64,000 nt of DNA from an uncultured Clostridia bacterium (GCA_934271735.1 CAKQSB010000001.1:121643-185642), one strand, 5' to 3'; positions 53,401 through 62,948 are shown, counted from the stretch's first letter. The notes: a model not told the origin generated them from the sequence alone. A program made the numbers and translations.

Positions 53401-53869
53401 TTATATCGTCGACCACGTTCAGCACGGGCGCTACCGTAGTTTTAGTTACCGCAACGGAACATTCCGCGCTGATTTCGCCGATAGTTGCAGTTACGGTCGC
53501 GCTGCCTTCTTTAACGCCGTAAACCACGCCTTTATCCACCGTTGCCACGTCGATATCGGACGACGCCCAGACGACTTCTTCGTCCGAACCCGTTACCGTT
53601 GCGACGAGCGTTACGCTTTTATACTCTTCCACCGTGACGGTTTTTGCAGACAACGCGATTTTTACAGTAGGTTTCTGCGATTCTTCGGAGCTTTCGCTTT
53701 CGCCAACGCTTTCACTTGCGCCGATACTTTCGCTTGCGCCGATACTTTCGCTTGCACTTCCGGAGACGTCTCCGTCGTCCATGCATGACGCCAAAGCAAA
53801 AAGCGAAACGAACATTACCAAAACTAAGCTGATTACGCTTAATAATTTACCGAATTTTTTACTCATCAT
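50498..53869 (-). CDS. Large surface lipoprotein with Big_2 Ig-like and beta-helix-like domains
   Basis: The protein has 1123 residues. The ATG at 53869 is chosen because it overlaps the upstream stop as ATGA. A lipobox (LFALASC) predicts lipid anchoring at Cys28. A Ser/Gly/Glu-rich linker with SIGASE repeats comes next, then bacterial Ig-like domains (VTVEEYKSVTLVATV, VATVDKGVVYGVKEGSATV), and two regions of repeated beta strands with GIFDGMGYNIEGLHV and GTIDGNGHKVTVWNF, like GLUG or right-handed beta-helix modules. No catalytic signature is seen; glycan capture is likely. Its C-terminal 106 residues are duplicated at 35412-35735. Confidence 0.82.
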   Translation of the reverse strand: MMSKKFGKLLSVISLVLVMFVSLFALASCMDDGDVSGSASESIGASESIGASESVGESESSEESQKPTVKIALSAKTVTVEEYKSVTLVATVTGSDEEVVWASSDIDVATVDKGVVYGVKEGSATVTATIGEISAECSVAVTKTTVAPVLNVVDDISLEEGSSYKTVVKTLWDGEELGGIEYEWVLADEDSEVLEIVKGENGKVSFSALKAGEVVLTVKATVRGVFVSKEVKVKVIASVPSITPYGNIKAYEDGYKIDLCTLANEEKKVEEIVSFTASYKSIDIENAEITWGDWSTENVTKVEKVENGYKFSVLGAGEATVEGSYTFDDNTIAKVTVKVIVEKAVKTVEFGKVIDVTKDTSIEVPEGVEGEVVELTVGGNDVFSSYENGVITLNNSAFPKSAKELGANIDVVISTADCDYTCKADVYTLVIKTKEDFDAYPAIAKANGNFGVEGAKGVLLDGYFVLGNDIVYNGRFESPTDTGEIGAKGGRWNDAANNGFKGIFDGMGYNIEGLHVGNAGNRLNEAGGFIGFLNNDGIVRNISFTNATVEENSGFICGVGSGLIENVSISFKALGVGNPSTNIGDENTYPPVAMGAFFSRSAREGATVKNCFVDASGADVKYIYNETKKGSNLRLGTDAGKNNVENLIIVADNQKYLTGSGAIVTALTYDGLANEDCAKVVAALPSDYWTVVGNIPFLKRSADKIDESLQIEITVEGDVYAGTDVAVEINEKYSIVSAANLPEGVVFDGKMLKIDSSVVEGTTITIAARSVINGTTDEKTITVLAAGKEYTLEERLTIDLNATVEDGTAQSGAENIALDLSGVYKPQAESEAKVIIDQGEYVAMISAEGIVSFANPFDINKYGEYAVKVQVGRDVINANAIIVTKVITTKEEFTAVNTYAAAMNMDGYYMLGNDISVSELDAKEHQIGDASSPFVGTIDGNGHKVTVWNFYDRTYVNGPWIFDFRGVIKNISLEFKSVAKYARIIRIGNGGTLENVYLSLKKTDYGDGAFMFQQSCGKMNLKNVVVDITEITSASGYTIFGQATKVDGVVGGVEVMKATFTNVVVKTNSAFANSIGLENTDGVKSGIYVSFADTAATNGVDFPAEGWDETYWTVSNGSVTWKK
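53702..53755 (-). repeat. Three 18-base tandem repeats in the lipoprotein linker
   Basis: Two identical units GCCGATACTTTCGCTTGC (53720-53755, plus strand) and one variant before them encode the SIGASE/SVGESE linker. The unit keeps frame. Confidence 0.85.
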
Positions 53870-55974
53870 GATATTCCCCATTCCTTAACGAAAATTTCTG
53901 TTATATTTATAGTTTCTTGATGGCTTACGTTTCCAAGCGCATAATAGTCTGTAACGAACTGTTTGCGCATTTCGACCAGATCGGATTTCGACTGATTTTC
54001 CGCATACGTCGTGCAGAGCACGAATCTCGGGAAAAGCGATTCGATCATAATATGCTGCTTATAAACCTCATAATTCTTATCGTCGGTCGATTTCGCACGT
54101 TCGATTGCGGCGTATGCCTCGTTAATAAAATTCATATACCCGTTTATAACCTCTTCCGGCCAGACCTCTTTTCTCGAGAGATTAAAACTGTGCGTTGCTC
54201 CGCCCGTGATATTCTCGTTAAGTTTAAGATTCATCTGCACGGAATCGAAATAATCGAGCATTTTCTCGCCAGCCGCTCCGAAATAATACTTGAAGTACTT
54301 ATCTCTCAAGTCCTTATAGTTGACGTTCACGTCGAAAAGAGCGTGAGAGTTAATATACTCTCTGAATTTCGTAAACGCGGAATTGTTCTGGTTTTCATAA
54401 GTGCCTTGCGGATAAATATAGTTTCCGTTGTTGTTTTTGAAGTACCTTATGTTTTCAACCATAATGCTGTAGTTATTATAAGGATATAAATACTGATAAT
54501 AACTTATCTCGTAAGCCCAGACATAAAGATTACCGCCGAGCCCCAACCATGCCTGAAGGCTTGCGGCATAACCGCTGTTCTGGTCTTCATAGAAAGAGTG
54601 AATCCAGTTAGCGGCGGAAGGAGCGTATTCGATATTCACGCCGTCGGCGCATACGAGTTTAACTTCGTTGCCGTTTTCGTCTTTTACGGACGTTGCCTCT
54701 CCTTTTTCGTTGAAGTCGTACCTCGTCACCGGGATACCCTTTCCGTTTTCGTCGAAAACATATCTCGCGCCGTCTTTTTCAACCGGAGCGTCGATGTTCT
54801 GTCCGTATGCAAGAACTACAAGGTTTACCGTTCTGCCTTTAAGGTTTTCATTTTCGGTAACGGCAAGTTCGGCTTGAATTTTTTCGGACAAATCGTTCGC
54901 AAACGATAAGATCGCGCCGCCTAACGTATCGCCGTAATGCGCGTAACTCGCCGAGCAGGCGGTGCAGGTGCATTTGCCTATACTGTTTACGTGTGTTACG
55001 TCGTTTGGCGATATTCTCACGTTCATAACGTCTTTATTCGCGGCAACGTATTCCAGAATTCTCGTTTTTACCTTTTCGACCATCGCTTCATAGGCAACTT
55101 TGTCGCCGTGCGCCGTAAAACAAGGCTGGCCGAGAGGATTATTCTTATCCCACGTTGCCCCGTTCGAAAACCATTTCGGGTTCTCGGTAAGATCGCTTTC
55201 GTCGAAAAAGCCGAACATATTGTGAACGTCGCCGTAATCGTTCCTGAGCATTGTCACTTGAGTCGTAAATCCGTAACCGTATTTGGCGTCCTCGCTCATT
55301 CTGTTATTCGCGATACGGTATTCGTAATCGGGACGTTCTTCTATGTCCATTTTCGGCATCGTGCCGCCGTCCTTTTCATACACGATAAGGTCTTCGGCTA
55401 ACATATCGTAACCCAGAACCGCTCTCAAAAAGGCTATCGCGCCCATTTGCGCGCCCGCCGCGGAATAAAAGTCGATATAAACATCGTCGCCGACGGTTTT
55501 TATGGAGTATCCCGCCGTCCCAAGCGTTTCTTTCGACGGAATTACAATACCCGCCGCCTCGGATTTTTCGTCAAGACCTAAAAAGATATATTTCCCGTTT
55601 GCCGCGTCGGCGTTACCCGAATAATCGACGTCGATCTGAACGCCCGTAGCCTCGAATACGTTTTTCGCGATGAATTTTGCTGCGACCACGTATTCGTCTG
55701 TCGTTACGATTTTGTAATCGGTCTTTCCCGCCAGAACAAACTCGCTTACGGGTGAAGAATAATTCACGTTTACGTTATGCAAACGGTTAGCCGTTGCGTA
55801 GTGTTCCGTTTCGTCCGAAACCGTTCCGTTCGGTTTTTCTTCTTTCACGCTTTCGCTATTGTTTTCACTGCCGCTATCGCCGCTATTGTTGCCGTTATTC
55901 TTTCCGCAGGCAAAAAACAAGGAGCATGCAAGCATTAAAGCCATTATTAAACAAATTAATTTATTTACTCTCAT
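53866..55974 (-). CDS. DUF4838-domain lipoprotein
   Basis: The protein has 702 residues. The ATG at 55974 is preferred over a TTG at 55989 because GGGGAGT lies seven bases ahead. The lipobox is LFFACG. After a Ser/Asn-rich linker comes an alpha-glucuronidase-like N-terminal domain, then the DUF4838 core with RISPND and KCTCTAC, a Cys cluster typical of the family. DUF4838 proteins occur in glycan loci of many bacteria and are thought to be glycosidases; activity is unproven. It precedes the Big_2 lipoprotein with a four-base overlap. Confidence 0.82.
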   Translation of the reverse strand: MRVNKLICLIMALMLACSLFFACGKNNGNNSGDSGSENNSESVKEEKPNGTVSDETEHYATANRLHNVNVNYSSPVSEFVLAGKTDYKIVTTDEYVVAAKFIAKNVFEATGVQIDVDYSGNADAANGKYIFLGLDEKSEAAGIVIPSKETLGTAGYSIKTVGDDVYIDFYSAAGAQMGAIAFLRAVLGYDMLAEDLIVYEKDGGTMPKMDIEERPDYEYRIANNRMSEDAKYGYGFTTQVTMLRNDYGDVHNMFGFFDESDLTENPKWFSNGATWDKNNPLGQPCFTAHGDKVAYEAMVEKVKTRILEYVAANKDVMNVRISPNDVTHVNSIGKCTCTACSASYAHYGDTLGGAILSFANDLSEKIQAELAVTENENLKGRTVNLVVLAYGQNIDAPVEKDGARYVFDENGKGIPVTRYDFNEKGEATSVKDENGNEVKLVCADGVNIEYAPSAANWIHSFYEDQNSGYAASLQAWLGLGGNLYVWAYEISYYQYLYPYNNYSIMVENIRYFKNNNGNYIYPQGTYENQNNSAFTKFREYINSHALFDVNVNYKDLRDKYFKYYFGAAGEKMLDYFDSVQMNLKLNENITGGATHSFNLSRKEVWPEEVINGYMNFINEAYAAIERAKSTDDKNYEVYKQHIMIESLFPRFVLCTTYAENQSKSDLVEMRKQFVTDYYALGNVSHQETINITEIFVKEWGIS

Positions 55975-55978
55975 ACAT

Positions 55979-58900
55979 TTACTCCCCAACCGTTATTACA
56001 TATCTCGCTATGGCCACGTTTCCGTGTTGTTTGGTAACGCTGCCGTCCGCGCCGATACTTTCGATTATGTCCGTAGCGTACACGACGAAAGTATACTCGC
56101 CCGCATATTCGCATTTTATAGAATTAGCGTTTTCAAGGCGAATAAGTCTGCCGTTCGGGTTGATTACGAACACCTCGGTGTAAATATCCGCTTTTGCCGT
56201 TACGTTATCGGATACGGTGAAGGACGGAATGACGATTACGTCGCCGACTTTCGCCGTTTTAACGCCGTCGTTAAACTTAATCGTCGGAGACTCCGTATCG
56301 GGAACTTTTATGACAAAAGTATACGTAGTTGCGTTTCCCGCCCAATCTTTTTCGGAAATAGTATATTCCGCTCTGTAAGTGCCGTAAGAATCGAGTAAAA
56401 ACCTGTGTGCGACGAACGGCGAAGCGTTTTGAAGTTTATTTCCGTTTTTATCCGTAACTACAGAACCGTTCGGAGCGTAAAGCGTAAGAGTAACGGTGGA
56501 ATTGGGTGCAAAAACGTCTCCGCAAAGGCATGCGTTCAAGGTATAAATCGTTCCTCTGCTCTGTTTTCCTTCGTTTGCCTCGGGAAGAACGAACATGGGG
56601 GCGGCATAATCTCCGAACGCCCTCGAAATGACGTTATCGCAAATTTCTTCTACTATATATCTCGAAGGAGCGGTCACGTTGTCTGCCGAAAAATCGACAT
56701 ACACTTTTCCGGACGAGAACCCTTCGAAGGCTTTGCCGTTTTCGTATCCGGCGATTTTCGCTAAGAAAATCTTTCCGCCGCTCGTAATAGTCATCGTGCC
56801 GTCCGAATAATCGAACGCAAGGTCCGCGCCGTTTGCAAGAGCAAAGGAAGCCGAATATGCTTTGCCGCCGTATTCGACGTTTGAATTTGCCGCGGTGTAA
56901 ACTTTGATTTTAACCGACTGTTCGGCGTTTATAGCGTCCGTCATCGTAAACGTCACGGAAGAATAATTCGTCAATCCGCTGACCGTTGTGAATTTAAAGG
57001 ATAAAACCCCGGCAATAAGCGGATTTGCGAAAGTCCAGGACGATTTTTCGCAAGCCGATTTTACAAGAATGCCAAGACCTTTGCGGTAATTCTTTCCGTT
57101 TTCGTCGGCAATTACCACTTCGTCTGCGCCGTAAAAATAATTATCCGTTCTGATCTGCGAATCCGTTTTTGCGATTATTGCGGGAATCGCTTCTTCTTTT
57201 AACGTTTTATTTGCGAAAACGATGGCTATTTTTACTTTATCTCCGTTTGCGCCTATCTCGGGGGTAAACGTTGCGCCGCTCGCATAAGTTTTTTCGCCGT
57301 TTTTATCGGTAACTTTGATCGAAGCCGCTTTCTGAACGAGTTTGCCGGACGAATAGTCGTTTACGATAACGTTCGGAAGAACGTATTCCGCACCGGAAAC
57401 GAAAATTCTCGGCAGAACGTATTTTTCGATAAGAAGAGGTTCAGAGTTTCTTTTTGCTGTCACGACGTAAGATTTTACCGCCGTCGTTCCGATATAATCG
57501 ACCGCGACGTATTTAACGGTATATTCGCCTTCTTCCGTCGGACGATAACCTGCCTTATACTCTTCTTCGATTCCGTTATGAACTATATAAACCTTGTAAC
57601 TTACCTTTCCGCTTCCGCCGCTTATCGAAGGAGTAGCCGCAATAAGTTCATTGCCGAGAAGAAGTTCGTCCGAAGTTGCGGGTAAGGTTATTTGTATATC
57701 GTCCACCACACTTTCGGCTCTTACGAAAAGTAATTTTTCGGTAACGTTTCCGAAACTGTCTTTAGCCGTATAAACTATCGTGTAATCGCCTATTCTGTCG
57801 GGAGTAAACTTACCGTCAATTATTCCGACGGAAATCTGATTGTATTTTTTGTAATTGCGGTATACCCTCGCGGTAACGGCGCATTCGCCCGAATAAACGT
57901 CCTTCGCGGAAGCGTTCGGAACGGGATACGCCGAGCCTTTGCGGGCTTTGGGCATATTGTTTTCGTCGTCGCATTCGACTGTTATAACGGGTCCTTCTTC
58001 GTCTTTGAACTCGTTGTTTTTCAAATCGTCGGCGCTGATTCCCGCAATCCTGGTAATACAGAAGTTAGCGGTCGTGCTGTTGTACCCGTTTGCGGAAACC
58101 GAAAGTTTCGCCCTTCCGCTCGGAAAGCCTTTCCATAACGTTCTGAAGAACTCCGTGTTATCCATATCCGCAATAAGTTTACCCTGAACATAAACGGCAA
58201 TTTCCGAGGAATCGTAAGCGAGGTTCACCGGGTTTACGTCCGGCGCAACATCGATTACGGGACCACTCCAACCGTCTATTTTCGGGTCGTTTTTCGTTGC
58301 GGTAAACGAGTTGTTTATCGGGGTTCCGTACTCGTTGTTTACGTGAATTTTTCCGCCCGATTCATAGCCCGTCATATCCTGACCGTTACCAGCGGCAACG
58401 ACGTAATTTGTGTAGAGCGCGATATTGCCCGTTCTTACAAGTCTTTTTATCTGGTAAGTAAGATAAACCGACGGATCTTCGGAATCGGTAAGCGTTACGA
58501 TCAACTTGTTAAAGTCCGCCGCGCCTCGAATGTCCGGAGTAATGAATACGGTTATCAGGTCGGTTGCCTTGGTAATGTTCGCTACGTCTATATATTTAGT
58601 AAACGTGAGCGCGTCGTTATTGGCAAGACGAACGAGCAAGCCTTCGGAATTTGCCCCATATTCGGTATATTTTCCGTATGAAACCGAACTTGCGGCAGCG
58701 GTCGTTTGATATGCAACGGTCTTTACGGCGAATTTTTTCGTCGTTTTGTAAGTTACTCCGTTTATCGTGGCAAAATACTCGACCGTGTAATCGCCCGCAA
58801 CAGACAATTCGATTACGCTTGCCGTAGTCGTCTTTCCGTTCGGAAAGGTAACGATGTGAGACGCTTCTTTTCTCACGCCGTCAGCCGTAACGGTTGCCGT

Positions 58901-59068
58901 CGGAACGGTTAACGTTTCGCCGTATTCGTATACGTCAAGCAACTGCGTTTCGCCCCACGTTTCGGCGTCTGCCTTTACGTTCGGGCTGAAAAACAATGCC
59001 GCGCATACGGCGATAACAGCCGCAAAAACGAGCGCCGAGATTGTAATTATCTTTCTCTCTTTTTTCAT
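55979..59068 (-). CDS. Secreted multi-Ig-like protein of unknown function
   Basis: The protein has 1029 residues. A signal peptide (1-36, ending VKADAE) is followed by repeated beta-sandwich domains: recurring AGDYTVEYFA, IGDYTIVYTAKD, EGEYTVKYVAVD and AGEYTFVVYATD endings mark at least four Ig-like units. Between them are larger jelly-roll regions resembling glycan-binding modules (about 130-340 and 640-830). There is no membrane anchor or lipobox, so it may be released or held by partners. The gene sits right after the transporter, so it probably helps capture the glycan. Confidence 0.78.
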   Translation of the reverse strand: MKKERKIITISALVFAAVIAVCAALFFSPNVKADAETWGETQLLDVYEYGETLTVPTATVTADGVRKEASHIVTFPNGKTTTASVIELSVAGDYTVEYFATINGVTYKTTKKFAVKTVAYQTTAAASSVSYGKYTEYGANSEGLLVRLANNDALTFTKYIDVANITKATDLITVFITPDIRGAADFNKLIVTLTDSEDPSVYLTYQIKRLVRTGNIALYTNYVVAAGNGQDMTGYESGGKIHVNNEYGTPINNSFTATKNDPKIDGWSGPVIDVAPDVNPVNLAYDSSEIAVYVQGKLIADMDNTEFFRTLWKGFPSGRAKLSVSANGYNSTTANFCITRIAGISADDLKNNEFKDEEGPVITVECDDENNMPKARKGSAYPVPNASAKDVYSGECAVTARVYRNYKKYNQISVGIIDGKFTPDRIGDYTIVYTAKDSFGNVTEKLLFVRAESVVDDIQITLPATSDELLLGNELIAATPSISGGSGKVSYKVYIVHNGIEEEYKAGYRPTEEGEYTVKYVAVDYIGTTAVKSYVVTAKRNSEPLLIEKYVLPRIFVSGAEYVLPNVIVNDYSSGKLVQKAASIKVTDKNGEKTYASGATFTPEIGANGDKVKIAIVFANKTLKEEAIPAIIAKTDSQIRTDNYFYGADEVVIADENGKNYRKGLGILVKSACEKSSWTFANPLIAGVLSFKFTTVSGLTNYSSVTFTMTDAINAEQSVKIKVYTAANSNVEYGGKAYSASFALANGADLAFDYSDGTMTITSGGKIFLAKIAGYENGKAFEGFSSGKVYVDFSADNVTAPSRYIVEEICDNVISRAFGDYAAPMFVLPEANEGKQSRGTIYTLNACLCGDVFAPNSTVTLTLYAPNGSVVTDKNGNKLQNASPFVAHRFLLDSYGTYRAEYTISEKDWAGNATTYTFVIKVPDTESPTIKFNDGVKTAKVGDVIVIPSFTVSDNVTAKADIYTEVFVINPNGRLIRLENANSIKCEYAGEYTFVVYATDIIESIGADGSVTKQHGNVAIARYVITVGE

Positions 59069-59089
59069 CTTTCACTCCTTATTTTATTT

Positions 59090-59977
59090 TTAACCTTTAA
59101 CTCCGCCGACAGATAAATTGCCGAGAAGTTTGTTGCTGAAAACGACGAATATCGCTACGACGGGCAACAAAAGCATTAACGCCGCCGCAAGTTGTACGGG
59201 AGGAAAAACAAAATCCCCCTGAGATTCGTTAGTCGTTATGGAGAACATATATTCCGAAAGTGTCGGCGAATTGGGAACGTACACCATCGGAACCTGATAA
59301 TTGTTCCAATATCCGATAAAACTTATCAAAAATATCGTAAGGAAAGTATTGACAGTCATCGGGAAGAATATTTTCAACATTATCTGCATATCGCCGGCAC
59401 CGTCGATTTCCGCAGCTTCGCTGTAAGCAATGGGGATCGAGTCGAAAATATCGTAAAATATCAAAAAGTATATGCCCAAAAAACTCGCTCGCATAACGAG
59501 CATTCCTATCATCTTATCGTATAAGCCGAGCGCAATCGATACTTGCAATTCGGACGTCTGATTACCTACGATAGGGATAACCATAACGATTAAAACGGTA
59601 GAATAAATTATCTTCGAAAATTTGCATTTATATCTCGCGCAAACGTATGCGACCGCAAAAAGCACGACGGTATTTACAAGCGCGCATCCTACCGAATAGT
59701 ATATCGAATTCCAGATTATTCTTCCGAAACTCACCACGCCTTGCGCTTTCTTTATCTGCGCGTTTTTCAGAATATACGAAAAATTCTTAAAATACCACGG
59801 ATCGGGCAACCCCACTTGATTATCCGAAAAATCCATCGGTCTTTTGAGCGCGGTTATAAGCGCGTAACCCAAAAGCGCGATAAGCAATATCGAATATACC
59901 GTCAAAACGACGAACATAATTATCGTCAGCGGAGAAAAACGCGCTTTGCGAGTTTTAACTTTCATTGCACTAACCAT
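59090..59977 (-). CDS. Carbohydrate ABC transporter permease, MalG/CUT1 type
   Basis: The protein has 295 residues with six predicted membrane helices. The cytoplasmic EAA loop is present (YSEAAEIDGAGDMQIMLKIFFP). GGAGG lies five bases before the ATG. It pairs with the permease upstream to form the channel of an oligosaccharide importer. No ATPase gene is nearby, so a shared MsmX-type ATPase elsewhere is expected. Confidence 0.93.
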   Translation of the reverse strand: MVSAMKVKTRKARFSPLTIIMFVVLTVYSILLIALLGYALITALKRPMDFSDNQVGLPDPWYFKNFSYILKNAQIKKAQGVVSFGRIIWNSIYYSVGCALVNTVVLFAVAYVCARYKCKFSKIIYSTVLIVMVIPIVGNQTSELQVSIALGLYDKMIGMLVMRASFLGIYFLIFYDIFDSIPIAYSEAAEIDGAGDMQIMLKIFFPMTVNTFLTIFLISFIGYWNNYQVPMVYVPNSPTLSEYMFSITTNESQGDFVFPPVQLAAALMLLLPVVAIFVVFSNKLLGNLSVGGVKG

Positions 59978-59989
59978 ATTTCCTCCGTA

Positions 59990-60916
59990 TCAGTCTTCGC
60001 TCGGTCCGAACTTTTTAAGTAGTTTCTTCACGATAAACGTAAGCGGTATAACAACGAACGTTATCATAAGCCCGAGCGCCGCAAGAGGCGGATACAAGTT
60101 TTCTCTGGCACCGGCTTGTCTTACTCTGTGGAACATCAAAAAGCCCACCGTTGTGGTGTTCGTGTTGAGTTTATAGTTGTAGAACGAAAAGTTGTTGAGT
60201 TCGTTCGTAAATATCGCAGCGATTCCCGAAACCAGGAATATCGACATCGTGGAAAACACTTGCGGCAAAACGATATAGAAAAATTCTTGAAGCGAATTTA
60301 CCCCGTCAAGTTCGGCTGCCTCCCGGATTTCCGGCGAAATAGTCGCCATTTTATTGGAATACAACAAGACGTTTGTGCCGAAGCCGACAAATAAGTTGTA
60401 GAACATCAAAAACCCGTATCTCGTCGTCTTATAATCGACAAAATTCGTATGCGCAGGGGTTATGCCGAATATTTTAAGAAAATCCGGGAGAACGTAACTT
60501 GTAAAATATCTGTATACCGTTACGAGAACTATACTTGAAATAATAGACGGCAAGAACAACATCAATCTGAAAAACATTGCTCCGCGCATTTTCTTTGCGA
60601 TATAATACGAAAAAAACAAACCAAGCGGCACGCTTACGCACACGGTTATCGCATAGGATTTAAACGATACTTTAATCGCTTCGACAAGTTTTGTGTTTTC
60701 GTTCTTATCGACAAACCAAACTTTAAAATTATCCAACGTGAACTCTATCTTTTTAAAGTCCAGCGGGTCGATTTTCCTGAATGCGAGTATAAACGAATTT
60801 GCGTTTACCCCGATGTAAAATATTAAAAATTGCACTATCGGCAACGCTAAAATCCCGATATAAAACGCCAGACTTTGTCTGCTTCGAAACACTCTCGCCT
60901 TTTTTATCGTTGACAT
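59990..60916 (-). CDS. Carbohydrate ABC transporter permease, MalF/CUT1 type
   Basis: The protein has 308 residues with six predicted helices and the EAA loop IREAAELDGVNSLQEFFYIV. It is 12 bases from the second permease. It follows the binding-protein gene after a stem-loop that can set a lower level than the binding protein. Confidence 0.93.
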   Translation of the reverse strand: MSTIKKARVFRSRQSLAFYIGILALPIVQFLIFYIGVNANSFILAFRKIDPLDFKKIEFTLDNFKVWFVDKNENTKLVEAIKVSFKSYAITVCVSVPLGLFFSYYIAKKMRGAMFFRLMLFLPSIISSIVLVTVYRYFTSYVLPDFLKIFGITPAHTNFVDYKTTRYGFLMFYNLFVGFGTNVLLYSNKMATISPEIREAAELDGVNSLQEFFYIVLPQVFSTMSIFLVSGIAAIFTNELNNFSFYNYKLNTNTTTVGFLMFHRVRQAGARENLYPPLAALGLMITFVVIPLTFIVKKLLKKFGPSED

Positions 60917-60937
60917 ATTTTCTCCTTAATCCGCTAA

Positions 60938-60967
60938 GAGCCTTGCGGTATTTTCAGCGCAAGGCTC
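60938..60967 (-). other. Intercistronic stem-loop after the binding-protein gene
   Basis: Perfect 10-bp stem GAGCCTTGCG / CGCAAGGCTC without a U-tract. This is typical between a highly expressed substrate-binding protein and its permeases, protecting the 3' end of the upper message. Confidence 0.7.
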
Positions 60968-60981
60968 GAAGGATTTCCCGA

Positions 60982-62673
60982 TTATTTCCAGAACTCGTAA
61001 GTTTTGAATGTTTTATAGTAATTTTCAAAATATCCGATCGCGCTTACTTCGTCGGAAGTTTCATATATACCGTAAGCGGGGGTAACGTAAGCTTCGCCGT
61101 CGATTATCGTTTCGTATATATTGCCCGAAGACAGTCTGTCGATGTTCGTATTATAGAAAGAATTCAAAGACACCCTATAATACATATCGGAATTTTCGAC
61201 ATGGTCGATAAGGCTCTTACTGAACGTCGAAAGCGTCGCTTTATCCGTTTCTGTCATATATCCGCTATACGCCAAAGGCGCACCCGTCGATTTCGTAAAC
61301 ATTACGAGCGCTTCGTCGGAAGTGCAATACTGTATAAACTTTTTAGCGGCGTCGGTTATGCCTGCCGATCTCTTCGAGTCCTTTTTAAGGCACACGAAAG
61401 TGTTAAGGTCGTCGGAATAAACGTTCTTACCCTCTGTTGCCTTTTCGCTGGTCGCCTTCGGAAGAGGCATAACGCCGAAACGGCGACTATTCATCGAATA
61501 AGCGGGATTAGACGCAGCCATATTCCGGAATATTGCCGACGCTTCGTTCTGCCACCACGGTCCCTCTAAGAGCATAGCAATCTTCTTTTCCTGATTGGTA
61601 TATCCGTTCTGAAGATATTTCTGTTCGCTGAGCGTATGGGTAAAACTTCCGTCGAACGAATCTTTATAATAATAGTCCGAATCGGATATTATTTTGTGCA
61701 TGAAATCCATCGCGTAATATTTACCTGCCTGACGCGCGAGTTCGCATCCGTTCGCCGTCGTTATGGCAACGCTTTCGGTTTCCGGAACTCCGCCGTTTAT
61801 AACCGCTTTTCCGTCGGCACCGATCTTGATAAGATCTTTTGCCGTTCCCGAATAGTTGTAGTTAAGCATCATCTGATCAACACCCTCGTAATCGGCAACC
61901 AGACTGTCAAAGAAGAATCCGAGGTAATGCCGATAATATTTACCGTTCCAGCAAAGAGGAACGACGTTCCTTACCACCATTTCGTCCAAAAGATCGAAAA
62001 ATTCGGCATAAGTTGTAGGAAGTCCGTCATCGTCGGTTCCTTCTATACCGTCAAGACCCGCACTCTTTCCCTCTTTACCGACATAACCTCCGTTTTTGCC
62101 GATATAAAGAGATTTTTCTTCAAACAAATCTATATTGTAGATGATGCCCGTCGTACCGTAATGGCGCGGAAGAGCGTCGTATTTACCTTCTTTATTTCCG
62201 AAAAACTCTTTTTGGACGTCGTTCAATTTGGATTCGATCGTCTTTCCGTCGATACCCGTTGCGGTAACGATGTCGGTTAAATCTTCAACCGCGCCGCCGT
62301 TGCGATATGCCACCAAATCTTCGTTTTCGAGGAATAATACGTCATACACGCTTGCGGATGCCTGAGCGGCGGACATATCCCCCATTCTGCTGTCGGGAAT
62401 AATCTGAACGCCTTTTTTGCCTTCTTCGAAAGAAGTGTCCGCATATTTCGCTTCGAATGCGTTTTTGATTTCGTCTAGCCACGTGTCGCCGTAACCCGCT
62501 TTATAGTTGAATACACGCACCGTCGTCTTGCCCTCGTCAATCGTTTGAGACTCTTTGCCTCCCCCGCTATTGCCACTGTTTCCGCCGTTGTTGCCTCCGC
62601 ACGAAGCGCAAACGCATACCGCCGTCGCAAGAGCCACGACAAAACTCAATGCTTTCTTGAAAAACTTGCTCAT
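60982..62673 (-). CDS. Extracellular solute-binding lipoprotein for sugars (family 1)
   Basis: The protein has 563 residues. The ATG at 62673 with AAAAGGAG upstream is chosen over a longer frame to 62721. The lipobox CVCASC gives a lipid anchor, followed by an Asn/Gly linker and a CUT1 binding-protein fold (VRVFNYKAGYGDTWLDEIKNAFE, YDVLFLENEDLVAY, MLLEGPWWQNE). It delivers an oligosaccharide to the two permeases. First gene of the operon. Confidence 0.92.
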   Translation of the reverse strand: MSKFFKKALSFVVALATAVCVCASCGGNNGGNSGNSGGGKESQTIDEGKTTVRVFNYKAGYGDTWLDEIKNAFEAKYADTSFEEGKKGVQIIPDSRMGDMSAAQASASVYDVLFLENEDLVAYRNGGAVEDLTDIVTATGIDGKTIESKLNDVQKEFFGNKEGKYDALPRHYGTTGIIYNIDLFEEKSLYIGKNGGYVGKEGKSAGLDGIEGTDDDGLPTTYAEFFDLLDEMVVRNVVPLCWNGKYYRHYLGFFFDSLVADYEGVDQMMLNYNYSGTAKDLIKIGADGKAVINGGVPETESVAITTANGCELARQAGKYYAMDFMHKIISDSDYYYKDSFDGSFTHTLSEQKYLQNGYTNQEKKIAMLLEGPWWQNEASAIFRNMAASNPAYSMNSRRFGVMPLPKATSEKATEGKNVYSDDLNTFVCLKKDSKRSAGITDAAKKFIQYCTSDEALVMFTKSTGAPLAYSGYMTETDKATLSTFSKSLIDHVENSDMYYRVSLNSFYNTNIDRLSSGNIYETIIDGEAYVTPAYGIYETSDEVSAIGYFENYYKTFKTYEFWK

Positions 62674-62779
62674 CTGAATTTCTCCTTTTCGGCAAAACTT
62701 TGTCCCTTTACGACAAAACAAATTATACCGAATTTAATTTTTAAATTTTACTACCGTATATGATACGAATTGTACTTAA

Positions 62780-62809
62780 ATTATATCATGCCGTAATTTG
62801 CAAAGTCAA
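62780..62809 (-). promoter_or_regulatory. Main promoter of the glycan operon
   Basis: TTGACT (62804-62809), 18 bases, perfect TATAAT (62780-62785). A second, weaker TATAAT lies at 62722-62727. The 310-base divergent gap also contains the AraC promoter, so both can be controlled from here. Confidence 0.75.
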
Positions 62810-62948
62810 TAGACATAATTGTGAATTTCTTTTGTTATATTGGTATGCTCGACTTTTTGCTGTTTGAATATTTTATAAAAAAAACGAGATAATTATCGGA
62901 TTTTTCGCCGCTTTCAATTTTTTTCGCTATGTGTTAGTATTTTACGAA

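Noticed and set aside
54459..54641. Plus-strand frames across the glycan operon, several over 100 codons
   Set aside because: All are antisense to well-defined enzymes or surface proteins and lack ribosome sites and domains.
59090..62721. Search for an ABC ATPase gene in the importer set
   Set aside because: No Walker A/signature pair is present; a shared ATPase elsewhere is usual for this transporter class.
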